From Symsagittifera roscoffensis (taxonomy: Eukaryota > Xenacoelomorpha > Acoela > Convolutidae), in assembly GCF_963678635.1 (NCBI RefSeq), contig NC_087065.1, forward strand, positions 20,537,623 through 20,601,622: a stretch of DNA of 64,000 bases, written 5' to 3'. The notes beneath the pieces were generated by a model, which was not told the origin of the DNA, ran no database searches, and worked only from the letters and a program-made list of their open reading frames with translations. A program made the position numbers and the translations under genes. Each line of letters starts with the position of its first letter. Within the stretch, counting starts at the first letter, position 1. Positions 9,426 through 18,214 of this stretch are shown piece after piece.

Positions 9426-11081
9426 CTACGGATTGTATTTCTTCTTGTTTTTTCCTCTCTTGCTCTGGCGTGTTTCCATGGTGAGTGGAAAGTCAGGCTG
9501 TATTCCTTTGTCAATTTCGATTTGTTCCGGGCAGTCCCAGTCTTCCTCGGCATAAGGTAGAGTTTCATCGTCCACCTCTACTCGCTCGGTCAACTCGAGA
9601 TCCAGAGTTAGGTCGCAATCGTCCACCACCTCATTCCCGTCGTTTTTGTCGCGAGTACCCCTTTCATTCACTTCACAAGTAGGATCCACTATCAAATAGT
9701 CTCCCTCTTGCATGTCTGCTGGGATACACCAGTCCTCTGACGAGGCGTTGTGTGGTTTGATATTTTCGTAATGAGCTGCTCTTCCAGTGCTCAATCGATA
9801 AAAATGACCTCCTTGGTGTACCTCTGTTATCTGAAATGGACCACGCCATTTCTTTAATAATTTCTTGGTTCCTTTTGGTGGAACCACTTCCTGGAACACC
9901 CAAACGTAGTCGCCAACTGAGTAGGCTTTCGCATCGGCTGTCCTTTTATCAAACCTCCTTTTTTGTCTAATTTGCGCCTGTTGCGTGTTCCTCCTGCATA
10001 AGTCATTGAGGTCCTGCTGTCTTCTAATAACATCCCGCACGTACGTTTGCGGCGCTGTCCTCTTCCCCTCATATTCAGGGTAGAAAAACGTCAACGGGAG
10101 CGCTTTTTCATGACCCATTAGCATCATGTGCGGACTTATTCCCGTGGTGGAATGCTCCGTGCTGTTGTAAGCACCCATCACTTGCGGCAAGTGCTTGTCC
10201 CAGTCATCCATGTAACGCGAGCAATAGACTCTCAGCATGGATACCAGTGTGCGATTCTGCCTCTCGACTAGGCCATTCGTTTGTGGGTGATAAGTGGTCG
10301 AGTGGGCCTGCGCTACCTGCGACCTTTTCATTAACTCCTTCGTGAGATCACCCACGAATGCTTTGCCATTGTCCGATTGGAACGTGATGGGGCAGCCATG
10401 CCTCGCTATCCACACATTTATCAAATGATCGCATGTTTCCTCCGCCGATGCTGTCATGCAGGGTGCTGCCTCCGCATACTTCGTAAAATGGTCGATCATT
10501 ACCAGCATCTGACTATAGCCCGTTGCTGTCATGCAGATTTTCTGATGATCAATTTGCACCACTTCGTTGAATCCCGACGACTCTATCGACTGTAGGGGGA
10601 ACCTTAGTTTCCTGGGATCCTTCGCCTGCTGACATGACAGGCATGCGGCGATCCACTTCTCACAAGCCTTCTTCAATTCCGGCCATTCGAATCGTTTCTG
10701 TATCCTGTTGTACACTTTGTCCACGCCTTGATGGCCCATCTGATCATGTGAGCGAAAGAGCAATTCGGTTTGGTACAACTGAGGTATCACTATTGAATTG
10801 TATTTATAAAGGACCTTGTCCTCCTCTTTACGTTTACAGGCTACGATTCCGTCATTGTTCAGGTACAACAAGTCGTTTCTCTTCAGGTAGAATTGCTTCA
10901 AGATCTTGTAGCTGTCTTCTTCCAAGTCTCCCTTGTCAGCTGCTCCATTCTCAATCCATCTCTTCAGACTGCTCGTCATTCTATCATTTCGTTGAATCCC
11001 GACGACTCTATTGACTGTAGGGGGAACCTTAGTTTCCTGGAATCCTTCGCCTGTTGACATGACATGCATGCGGCTATCCAC
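9426..11081 (-). CDS. E1 pol: integrase
   Basis: 551 residues, a Ty3/gypsy integrase. The N-terminal zinc-binding H2C2 module reads SHDQMGH...CLSC (residues ~110-155). The catalytic core holds the DDE triad: Asp in VVQIDHQK, Asp in FQSDNGKAF and Glu in GLVERQNR. The C-terminal GPY/F-type module shows KKWRGPFQITEV. The tail is acidic then basic (TRQSKRGKNKKKYNP). It would insert element cDNA into host DNA. The first ~35 residues derive from a second copy of a 424-bp tandem duplication, so the ATG at 11081 is not a natural start; in life this is a polyprotein segment. The TAG at 9426 replaces a sense codon of E2, after which the same frame continues toward the macro-domain linker. Confidence 0.9.
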   Translation of the reverse strand: MDSRMHVMSTGEGFQETKVPPTVNRVVGIQRNDRMTSSLKRWIENGAADKGDLEEDSYKILKQFYLKRNDLLYLNNDGIVACKRKEEDKVLYKYNSIVIPQLYQTELLFRSHDQMGHQGVDKVYNRIQKRFEWPELKKACEKWIAACLSCQQAKDPRKLRFPLQSIESSGFNEVVQIDHQKICMTATGYSQMLVMIDHFTKYAEAAPCMTASAEETCDHLINVWIARHGCPITFQSDNGKAFVGDLTKELMKRSQVAQAHSTTYHPQTNGLVERQNRTLVSMLRVYCSRYMDDWDKHLPQVMGAYNSTEHSTTGISPHMMLMGHEKALPLTFFYPEYEGKRTAPQTYVRDVIRRQQDLNDLCRRNTQQAQIRQKRRFDKRTADAKAYSVGDYVWVFQEVVPPKGTKKLLKKWRGPFQITEVHQGGHFYRLSTGRAAHYENIKPHNASSEDWCIPADMQEGDYLIVDPTCEVNERGTRDKNDGNEVVDDCDLTLDLELTERVEVDDETLPYAEEDWDCPEQIEIDKGIQPDFPLTMETRQSKRGKNKKKYNP

Positions 11082-11411
11082 TTCTCACAAGCCTTCTTCA
11101 ATCCCGGCCATTCGAATCGTTTCTGTATCCTGTTGTACACTTTGTCCACGCCTTGATGGCCCATCTGATCATGTGAGCGAAAGAGCAATTCGGTCTGGTA
11201 CAACTGTGGCAACACTACCAAATTGTATTTATGAAGGACCTTGTCCTCCTCTTTACGTTTACAGGCTACGATTCCGTCCTTGTTCAGGTACAACAAATCT
11301 TTTCTCTTCAGGTAGAATTGCTTCAAGATCTCGTAGCTGTCTTCTTCCAAGTCTCCCTTGTCAAGTGCTCCATCATTCTCGACACATCTTCAGACTGCTC
11401 GTCATTCTATC
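10562..11411 (-). repeat. 424-bp tandem duplication inside E1 integrase
   Basis: 10562-10985 and 10986-11411 are near-identical direct repeats; for example GTTGAATCCCGACGACTCTA recurs 424 bp apart, and both units end in TCAGACTGCTCGTCATTCTA. Each unit encodes the stretch ahead of and including the integrase H2C2 module. E2 has a single copy, so this is a duplication private to E1 or its subfamily. The outer copy (10976-11350) remains open as a 124-codon frame ending in a stop. Confidence 0.85.
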
Positions 11412-13578
11412 ATTTCGTTGAGCCCATAGGAGATACGACAGCCTGTACCTGGCTTTCAAATATGTCTTTACCACGTTCATTTGCCCACTCATTATCTCCG
11501 AAGCATGAGCATCGTCCATCAACTTGACACACCATATCTTTTTCAAAGGCGTCTTCCTGCACAGATGGTTCCAGATTGGTACGGACGACCGTATCATGTG
11601 GCAGCAATCTGGTTGGGCGTTTCGAGACTGCTATCAGCTCGAGCTCATCTGCGGCATTATCTACCACAGTGCCCTCTTCATCTGAGGTGTATCTGTCCCT
11701 GTCTGAATCCTGATGCGTTTCTCGGTCCAGCCCGCGCTGCTTCCAGTCTACCAATAAGGAGTGGATTGCGATCTCTGACATATCGGAATTGGAAGTTGTT
11801 TCAGATGTGTTGTCCCAGGACTGGGGCCTCGAGTCAACACCTGAGTTGACTGATTCCCCAACTTCATATTCCAAGCTGTCTGAGATGTTTCTCGACTCCC
11901 CGGACAAAACTCTGTCCATTGGTCGCTTTGAACCCGACTCCCCGGACAAAATTCTGTCCCTAGGTGGTCTCGTCAACCTCTCCCCGGACAAGTCATCCTG
12001 CTCGGGCTCAAAGGTGTCTGACTCCTCAGACAAGTCGTCCTTGACTGGCTCGAAGGTATCAGACTCCCCGGACATCGTCTCGTCCCCGGACGACCAATCT
12101 GGGCTCGGCTCGTATTCTTCTTTTGCATCCGTGAAATGCACTCTCCTCGCGAAGCTAGATTTCGACTTGATCCTGACTTCCTCAGTGGCTTGGGTCTGAT
12201 TCAGTGTTCCATATTCAGTGAACGAAGTTCTCAACAAGACCTCCTTCGGCATCGAGCTCACCAGCTGGTTGACTATCGACCTGCAATCCCGTTCAACGCC
12301 TCGGCTGCGAATGGACACTGGCCTCTTCTCTGTTCTCTCGGTGACAGTCAACCGCTGCATGGTCTCCATCCACTCACGATCATGCCTATCCACTTCCCTG
12401 TCCAACAAGTCGCGGAGCTTTCCCATGACGTCCGGCGCCACGTTCAACGTCCTGTTCAATAGAGCCATGCTGTTTATACCCAGCCTGGTAAGTTCTTGCT
12501 GTACCAAATTGGATCGGACTAGCAGATCCAACGGAACAGGCTCGCCTCTGGCTAAAAGCTTTATCTCCGCGGCCGTTTCCACTGGAAGGTCAGGGTGTCC
12601 GGGTATAGGATGCCCTGACTTGTCTAACCACCTAGTAAGTGGCAGTTTGTCGTAGGTTTCCTTGTCCAGAAATGAAAACCCGTCTTTGATTTCTGATTGG
12701 TTGGCCTGCTTCTCCTCGAGGCGCTCATAAAATTCTGTCTTTTTACTGAGGCTATCAGCGTTCTGGTGCTTGTCACGGGTACGGTGCTCTATGATTATGT
12801 GGTATCCATCCAAGCGCACGATCCAACGACCAATATAACTTTGGTCCATCGAATAGGTTTTCAGCCAGGCCAGGGCACGATTATCCACACGTAACTTGAA
12901 GGGAGCACTCCCCAAGTAGGCCCTGTACTTTTCCACGAAAGTGATCACCGCAAACATCTCCGCTTTTGGTGCGCCGTACTTCATCTCAGTATCACTCAGG
13001 ACTTTACTCCCGTAAGCTATCGGACGAAGAACCGTTCTCCCGTTCCACTCCTGCTCCTGGTGAAGTATGCCCGATATCGCAACCACTGATGCATCCGTGT
13101 CCAGCACGAACATCTCCTTCTCTGTTGGCATGCCGAGGACCGGTGCCTCGCAAAGTTCACGTTTGATGTTTTCAATTGAAACTTGTGCCTCATCAGTCCA
13201 AGTGAACTTTTTGCCCTTGTTTCTCATCAACCGCTGCATGGGGTATATTTTGTCAGCATACCCCTTGATGAACTCTCGATAATAATTAGCGAATCCCAAA
13301 AAACTCATCAGCTGTGTATCTGTTTTAGGCGCCTTCCAGGTCAGCACCGCTTCAACCGCTTCAGGATCTGGTCTCACTCCATGTTTGTCCACCAGGCGGC
13401 CCAGATACTTTATGGAATCTTTGAGGATTTCACACTTAGAGGGTTTACATTTCAGACCCGCCTGCTTCATGCAAGAAAACACCTCCTGAGTGCCTGGGCC
13501 ATCAGTCGCTGGAATGTGGCCGTCGCGTTGCACAATCCAAACGGCATCCTCTTCCACTGGAACAATCCCAGCTCGCAC
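11410..13578 (-). CDS. E1 pol: RT thumb, RNase H and long acidic linker
   Basis: Recognisable homology starts near 13484 (SCMKQAGLKCKPSKCEILK); codons before that are out of phase with RT. Next come the RT thumb/connection (LMSFLGFANYYREFIKGYAD) and RNase H with its acidic residues visible in VLDTDAS, APKAEMFAV, RVDNRAL and NADSLS. About 300 residues of linker follow before integrase, containing a repeated LSGES/SDTFEP motif. The RT segment carrying motif C (YVDD), present in E2 at 29537-29548, is missing: sequence passes from the motif B helix directly to this segment with a frame change. The polymerase of this copy should therefore be inactive. RNase H residues look intact. Confidence 0.85.
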   Translation of the reverse strand: MRAGIVPVEEDAVWIVQRDGHIPATDGPGTQEVFSCMKQAGLKCKPSKCEILKDSIKYLGRLVDKHGVRPDPEAVEAVLTWKAPKTDTQLMSFLGFANYYREFIKGYADKIYPMQRLMRNKGKKFTWTDEAQVSIENIKRELCEAPVLGMPTEKEMFVLDTDASVVAISGILHQEQEWNGRTVLRPIAYGSKVLSDTEMKYGAPKAEMFAVITFVEKYRAYLGSAPFKLRVDNRALAWLKTYSMDQSYIGRWIVRLDGYHIIIEHRTRDKHQNADSLSKKTEFYERLEEKQANQSEIKDGFSFLDKETYDKLPLTRWLDKSGHPIPGHPDLPVETAAEIKLLARGEPVPLDLLVRSNLVQQELTRLGINSMALLNRTLNVAPDVMGKLRDLLDREVDRHDREWMETMQRLTVTERTEKRPVSIRSRGVERDCRSIVNQLVSSMPKEVLLRTSFTEYGTLNQTQATEEVRIKSKSSFARRVHFTDAKEEYEPSPDWSSGDETMSGESDTFEPVKDDLSEESDTFEPEQDDLSGERLTRPPRDRILSGESGSKRPMDRVLSGESRNISDSLEYEVGESVNSGVDSRPQSWDNTSETTSNSDMSEIAIHSLLVDWKQRGLDRETHQDSDRDRYTSDEEGTVVDNAADELELIAVSKRPTRLLPHDTVVRTNLEPSVQEDAFEKDMVCQVDGRCSCFGDNEWANERGKDIFESQVQAVVSPMGSTK
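11880..12090 (-). repeat. Imperfect SGES/SDTFEP-coding repeat in RNase H-IN linker
   Basis: On the plus strand the motif CTCCCCGGACAA and close variants recurs about seven times in 200 bp. On the coding strand it yields repeated LSGES and SDTFEP units in an Asp/Glu/Ser-rich linker. E2 has one clear LSGE in the same place (near 30950). Confidence 0.7.
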
Positions 13579-15983
13579 GCAAAGCCTGTTTTCTCTCGAT
13601 CTTGCTTTCTGAGTGGCACTTGCCAGAACGCAGAGCCCAGATCCAACGTCGCGAAGAACTTCGCGTCTACCAGCTTGGATAGGCTCTCATCGATGCGGGG
13701 AATCGGGTATGCGTCTTTTATAGTCACATCGTTCAGATAACGGAAATCACAGCAAAATCTGAGTTGTCCCCCTTTCTTTTTCGCCATGACCACCCCACAA
13801 GCCCACGGGGACTTCGACGGCTCGATCATGTCGTATTCCATTAACATCTCGATTTCCTTCCTACACGCTTCTGACTTGTGAGGGGTCATTCTTCTCGCCC
13901 CTTCCCTATGAGGCACCGAGCCCTCTTCTATCTCAATTTCGTGTTCTACAAAATTACAGCAACCTATGTCGGCCTTATGTTTCGAAAAAACGTGTGCGTT
14001 CCGACTTAGCACCGCTCTGAGCGAATCTAGGTCCTTGTCTGATATTTTACCCTTCAAATATTCTATCTCAGGTAGGACTGGTTTATTCGCTGCTAACTCT
14101 GTTTCTGTCGGCCTCTCAGGAAAGTTGGAACAACTAGACCGCCCATCATCTGTTTCCGATTTCATTGAAAACAATTTCCTAGAAGATTTCAATTCATTCA
14201 CTCTCCTCATTATACATTCTTGGTTCGCATGCAATGGACAATTAATTACATCAAACTTTTTCAAGTTCTCCACACTCTGAAAGTCTGTGTTCAGAGGCAA
14301 AGCATAGCCAAGTTTCTTTCCCCTCTGTATTGTCACTGTTGTTGCATCTGTGTTCAATAACACACTCACACAAAATCCGCTCTGAGTGAGTGAGAAGCTT
14401 CTTCCTAAAATAGCCGAGCTATTACTGTTTGGATTTGGTACCAGACACACCTGTCTGTCATTGCTGAGTTCATTCAAGTTCCTCATCCTAAACGTCGCTA
14501 CTACGGCTTGGTTTGGTTTTAATCTAACTTTTCGATCCAGAAAAATCGGCACCTTGGCCTGGTATATTAAGATCTTATTAAGGGGTCTCTTTTCATACTT
14601 TCTCTCAGGATCCTTGATTCTAATCAACCCGTCATTGAGATTGATCGTGACATCAAAGTTGCGCACGAAATCCCTTCCTAAGATGAACTGGTCTGATTCG
14701 TCCAAATTCTCCACTACTAAGAAGCTCATCCAAAGATGTCTTCCTCCGAGCTGCAGTGAAATGATCGGGGTTCGTCCAGTCACATAGATCGCTCCCTGAT
14801 TGGCAGCTGCCAACCCGATGTTTGTCGGTATGAGATACGACCTTTCGAAACCCATGTCGGTCCAAGTTTTGACTGGCATGACACTAACCACTGCTCCCGT
14901 GTCTAGCAGTTCCTTTACTGAAAGTTGCTTGCCTTGCACGTCCAGCACGTGTGCGGCCAGATCGGCCTCGCAACCTATATGCACCGCATCTTGTTCGAGC
15001 ATCGCGTTGTGTCCGATTCGTCTAACCTTCAGCTCCTCTTGACCAATGTATATCCGGCCAATCTGATCGTTCGCATCAGTTATGTGAGCTTTTGTGTAGA
15101 TATTGATGCCATCCACATTCATCAGGATCGGGTAAGGGCCATGGAAATCGATATAATGCCCATCCACCTTCATCAGCCTTGGCCCTCCTGTTGTGAGCAG
15201 CGCTCGCACTGCCCTGGAGTCCAGTTTAGGATCTTTCTCCTTCAGATAGTCAGCATAGATGTCCAGGTGGACTAGTGTAATCTCAGATGGTTCACTCAAG
15301 TTCTTGACCACCTGGTGCCCTGCAACTGAGATAATGGACATTATTTTCGTCCCCTCCTTCGTCATGCCGAAGCTTCTCCCAGATATAACGTTCAGTTTTA
15401 GTCCCTGTTTCCTGGGTTCCTCTTTGTCTTCTACTTTCGTCGTTTTACCCAGAATATTAAAACTTTCCCGAAGATCTGTGCTCTCCAGCTCCGACCTTAC
15501 CCATTGCTCCACTTCTTTCGTGGCTAGATCCTGTTTGACATTCTGCAGCGCTGTCCTTGACGCCAGGCCGTAATCCACCTTGAGTGGGCTAGACGACTCT
15601 GCCTCCAGGTTCGAGGCTACCACCTCGTCAGGCAGTGTCTTTACCTTTTTGGTCGTGAAGGTGCTCGGTGTCGTATCCTTCCTCCGAGACTCAGCCTCGT
15701 TCATCAGACGTGCTCGACTGGCCTTGACACCCGAAAGCGCCTCTTCGTGGCGGGGATGTTTCGCGTCCGCCATTGCATCCCAAAATTGAGTACAATCCGA
15801 CTTGAAGTGTCCCTCCAAATTACAGAAGAAACACCTCGGACCATATTTCATGTTGAGCCCTCTGACGTACTCTTCGTGATCCTCGTCGGTCGCGTCGGCG
15901 TCCTCGAGAAAGTAGCCTTCATGTTCTGTTTGTATGCAGAACACGTGGAAATGTGATGGTCCATCGAACCACAATTCGCACAC
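13467..15983 (-). CDS. E1 pol: second zinc knuckle, protease and RT palm (motifs A-B)
   Basis: 838 residues. A CCHC knuckle, CFFCNLEGHFKSDC, lies near residue 52. A ~230-residue region of unknown role follows, absent from E2. The aspartic protease has LLDTGAVVSVMP (DTG, near residue 365) and the later GRDFVRNFDV block. RT begins near 13900 with REGARRMTPHKSEACRKEIE, then CDFRYLNDV, motif A FATLDLGSAFWQVPL and motif B MPFGLCNATATFQRLM. The frame then runs out (RRCFLA, stop at 13467) where a deletion removes motif C. The nominal start is only the first ATG; upstream sequence in another frame carries the first knuckle, so this is a polyprotein segment. Confidence 0.9.
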   Translation of the reverse strand: MCELWFDGPSHFHVFCIQTEHEGYFLEDADATDEDHEEYVRGLNMKYGPRCFFCNLEGHFKSDCTQFWDAMADAKHPRHEEALSGVKASRARLMNEAESRRKDTTPSTFTTKKVKTLPDEVVASNLEAESSSPLKVDYGLASRTALQNVKQDLATKEVEQWVRSELESTDLRESFNILGKTTKVEDKEEPRKQGLKLNVISGRSFGMTKEGTKIMSIISVAGHQVVKNLSEPSEITLVHLDIYADYLKEKDPKLDSRAVRALLTTGGPRLMKVDGHYIDFHGPYPILMNVDGINIYTKAHITDANDQIGRIYIGQEELKVRRIGHNAMLEQDAVHIGCEADLAAHVLDVQGKQLSVKELLDTGAVVSVMPVKTWTDMGFERSYLIPTNIGLAAANQGAIYVTGRTPIISLQLGGRHLWMSFLVVENLDESDQFILGRDFVRNFDVTINLNDGLIRIKDPERKYEKRPLNKILIYQAKVPIFLDRKVRLKPNQAVVATFRMRNLNELSNDRQVCLVPNPNSNSSAILGRSFSLTQSGFCVSVLLNTDATTVTIQRGKKLGYALPLNTDFQSVENLKKFDVINCPLHANQECIMRRVNELKSSRKLFSMKSETDDGRSSCSNFPERPTETELAANKPVLPEIEYLKGKISDKDLDSLRAVLSRNAHVFSKHKADIGCCNFVEHEIEIEEGSVPHREGARRMTPHKSEACRKEIEMLMEYDMIEPSKSPWACGVVMAKKKGGQLRFCCDFRYLNDVTIKDAYPIPRIDESLSKLVDAKFFATLDLGSAFWQVPLRKQDREKTGFACELGLFQWKRMPFGLCNATATFQRLMAQALRRCFLA

Positions 15984-16117
15984 GATCTCCTCTTATCCAT
16001 GTCATCGCGAGGTTTGTACCAACTGGAGTTCGCACCAGTGTTTGTCCCGCTATAGTACCATAATTGCTGTAACGGTTTTGCGCCCTCGCAAATCATCGGG
16101 CGTGGGTACCTGGTCAA
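15848..16117 (-). CDS. E1 nucleocapsid segment, first CCHC knuckle
   Basis: A 90-codon open stretch in the same frame as gag, containing SSWYKPRDDMDKRRSC followed by the knuckle CANCGSMDHHISTC (C-X2-C-X4-H-X4-C), the retroviral-type RNA-binding module. The same phrase SSWYKPRDDMDKRRSC closes the E2 gag frame. It is separated from the gag ORF by stops at 16151 and nearby, where a local frameshift has occurred, and it overlaps the pol frame, which resumes downstream after a further indel. Confidence 0.75.
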   Translation of the reverse strand: MTRYPRPMICEGAKPLQQLWYYSGTNTGANSSWYKPRDDMDKRRSCANCGSMDHHISTCSAYKQNMKATFSRTPTRPTRITKSTSEGST

Positions 16118-16150
16118 GTGACAGGGTGAAGTGTGTGGCCAACATCATCT

Positions 16151-18214
16151 TCAACTCCTCACTCCTTCCTCCATCCATGAACTTCGAAGCAATCGCTCGG
16201 ATATTCTCTCATCGGGATTGCTTCTCCTCCTAAGCAATTCAAGGTCGTCCAAAAATTTATCTATGGCTTCGTCATCCCTTTGACGCCTCTTTTCGAACTT
16301 CACCATAGACTGGTGCCCTTGTACTCCAGAGCCGAAACGATTCAGCAGGATGTCGAATATCTTGCGAGCGCTGTCTCTCTCATTGGCTCTTTTCGCCATT
16401 ACACAACTCAGTGCAGTACCCTCCAGGTTGCTCGTTAGCGCGCTGCACTCTTGTTTCTTGGAGAGACTCTCTTCCTCAAAGTGTAACTTCATCACCTCTA
16501 TCCAAGTATCGATGCAGCCGTCGGACTCGTCTTTGTATGACTTCGGCTTTTTCAGTGTCCTTCTTGACCTTTCTCCTCTCTCGGTTGACTTCGAGAGTTT
16601 GGTGATGAATGTTTCTAGAGATCTGTTCAGAGGCTCAAACATCGAAGCATACATCGTCGTGTCCTGTGAGACTGTAGTCAGATCTGGCACTGAACTGACT
16701 TGTGGCACAGTTGGCAACCTTGTCTCCGGGGTAGCATCTGCCTCCGGCGGGACTGGGTTCGTCCAGCCAGGCCTCGACGGGGCTGCCCTTGGCCGCTCCT
16801 TGTTTCTAGGTTCGTAGTTCGTTCTCGAGCTTTGCTGGGCTCTGGCATTGCTGCCCGTACCATCTCCATCATTCGCATGGCGTGAGCGCTCCCTTGGGTT
16901 GGAACGCTCCTGCCAATTGCTCTCTTTCAGGATCGCGTCAAGCTTCCGCATCATTAAGTCAGAATTGACATCTAACCTTGTCTCCAGGCTATTCATCGTG
17001 TGGGCGTAGGTACTATCATGATCGTTCAACAACCGCTCGATCTCTTTTGTCATCCTAGCCTCTCTTTCCTGTGACTCCTTGTTTGCCTGTGCCAGGCTCT
17101 CCGCCAGGCATTGATCGGTGTTGCGAATCAATTGAGCCTGATCAACCCTCGCCTGCGACTTCGCGTGCGTCAGTTCATCTCTCAGATTCTCTAGACCCTG
17201 GTGAGCTCTCTCATCAACCTGATCTATTCTCTTAGTCATGTCCCGTCTCAGTTCATCCAGACCATTCAATACGCCAGCAAACATGTCACTTATGTCTCCA
17301 GTGGCCCCAAAAGACGGGGTTAGTCCCAAAGAAGATGAGGTCAACTGCGGCTGCAGCCTGGTGCTTGATGACGCACCGCCTTTTTGCTTGCTCATCGACG
17401 TCATCAACCTGTCGAACGTTGATGACGCTCCCATCGTTATCCCATCTGACATGGGCCTGGTCGGCGAGGCTGACGACGCCTTCCTGCTCATGTCGTTCCT
17501 TGGGCACGGTGTGAAGTTCACATCCGGATGGGTCATCTCCGGGTAGTCATAACTAGAAGATAAACCTTCAATTCGTAGTGGAGCCATGCGCTCATCGTAC
17601 AAAGACTTCCAACTCTTCTTGGCCTTCGAACCCGGTTGTTCTTCACTCGGGCTTATACTCGACATCATCGCGTTGTTACTCTGCTTGGCCAGAGATGAGT
17701 GGGTATTAGCCGAATGTGAATATTCTCTCCTCCACCTATGACTCTTAGTCTCCGATTTGGACATTCCCTTGAATAACACTTCCTCTCGCGGCTCGACCTC
17801 GGAACGCTCCGAGGTCTCCTCCGTCCTCTCGACTTCCTCCCGCTCGAGGTCCTCGCTTGGCTCAAAGTCGGGTCGAATAAGCGTCCGTTCTCCTTCGTCA
17901 AAGGGTTCAACAAGCGTTTCGCTCGCGGTCCCGGCTTCGGCGCCCCGCCTTTGATCGCCATCGAATTTTTTCTCGCTCCTTAATTTCATTTCGCTCACTG
18001 AAAGATCAGGTTGACCTTTAGTCGATTCGGTTTCGGCAAACACTTCGGAGGCGCTGCTAAACGAGGACTGACTACGCCTAGTTTTAAATTTTCGCGTGCT
18101 GCCCATGCTCAGCCTGGGAATCTTAGTAGTCGATCCTAACGAGTCCCTGCGCTGCATGCTTTGTGACAAAAAACAATATTCGTATGATTTAATGGCGATG
18201 CACACGTACCGCAA
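16151..18214 (-). CDS. E1 gag
   Basis: 687 residues. The N-terminal ~250 are charged, Ser/Arg-rich and probably disordered. A coiled-coil zone lies at ~295-420 (DQVDERAHQGLENLRDEL). The capsid-like retrotransposon gag domain begins near residue 555 with FKKPKS-type sequence (KKPKSYKDESDGCIDTWIEV), NLEGTALSC and FDILLNRFGSG, matching E2 gag closely. The last ~10 codons are out of frame: another frame in the same stretch gives LKMMLATHFTLS, the counterpart of E2 LRTMLATYYTLS. Gag would package element RNA into particles; this copy is interrupted before its nucleocapsid. ATG 18214 is the first in frame. Confidence 0.85.
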   Translation of the reverse strand: MRYVCIAIKSYEYCFLSQSMQRRDSLGSTTKIPRLSMGSTRKFKTRRSQSSFSSASEVFAETESTKGQPDLSVSEMKLRSEKKFDGDQRRGAEAGTASETLVEPFDEGERTLIRPDFEPSEDLEREEVERTEETSERSEVEPREEVLFKGMSKSETKSHRWRREYSHSANTHSSLAKQSNNAMMSSISPSEEQPGSKAKKSWKSLYDERMAPLRIEGLSSSYDYPEMTHPDVNFTPCPRNDMSRKASSASPTRPMSDGITMGASSTFDRLMTSMSKQKGGASSSTRLQPQLTSSSLGLTPSFGATGDISDMFAGVLNGLDELRRDMTKRIDQVDERAHQGLENLRDELTHAKSQARVDQAQLIRNTDQCLAESLAQANKESQEREARMTKEIERLLNDHDSTYAHTMNSLETRLDVNSDLMMRKLDAILKESNWQERSNPRERSRHANDGDGTGSNARAQQSSRTNYEPRNKERPRAAPSRPGWTNPVPPEADATPETRLPTVPQVSSVPDLTTVSQDTTMYASMFEPLNRSLETFITKLSKSTERGERSRRTLKKPKSYKDESDGCIDTWIEVMKLHFEEESLSKKQECSALTSNLEGTALSCVMAKRANERDSARKIFDILLNRFGSGVQGHQSMVKFEKRRQRDDEAIDKFLDDLELLRRRSNPDERISERLLRSSWMEEGVRS

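Noticed and set aside
15848-16160. Programmed gag-pol frameshift in E1
   Set aside because: The frame changes coincide with indels relative to E2, and E2 breaks at a different base, so decay explains them better. I see no shared slippery site.
1-18214. Numerous plus-strand ORFs of 60-186 codons over E1
   Set aside because: They are antisense to well-supported element genes and have no recognisable domains of their own.
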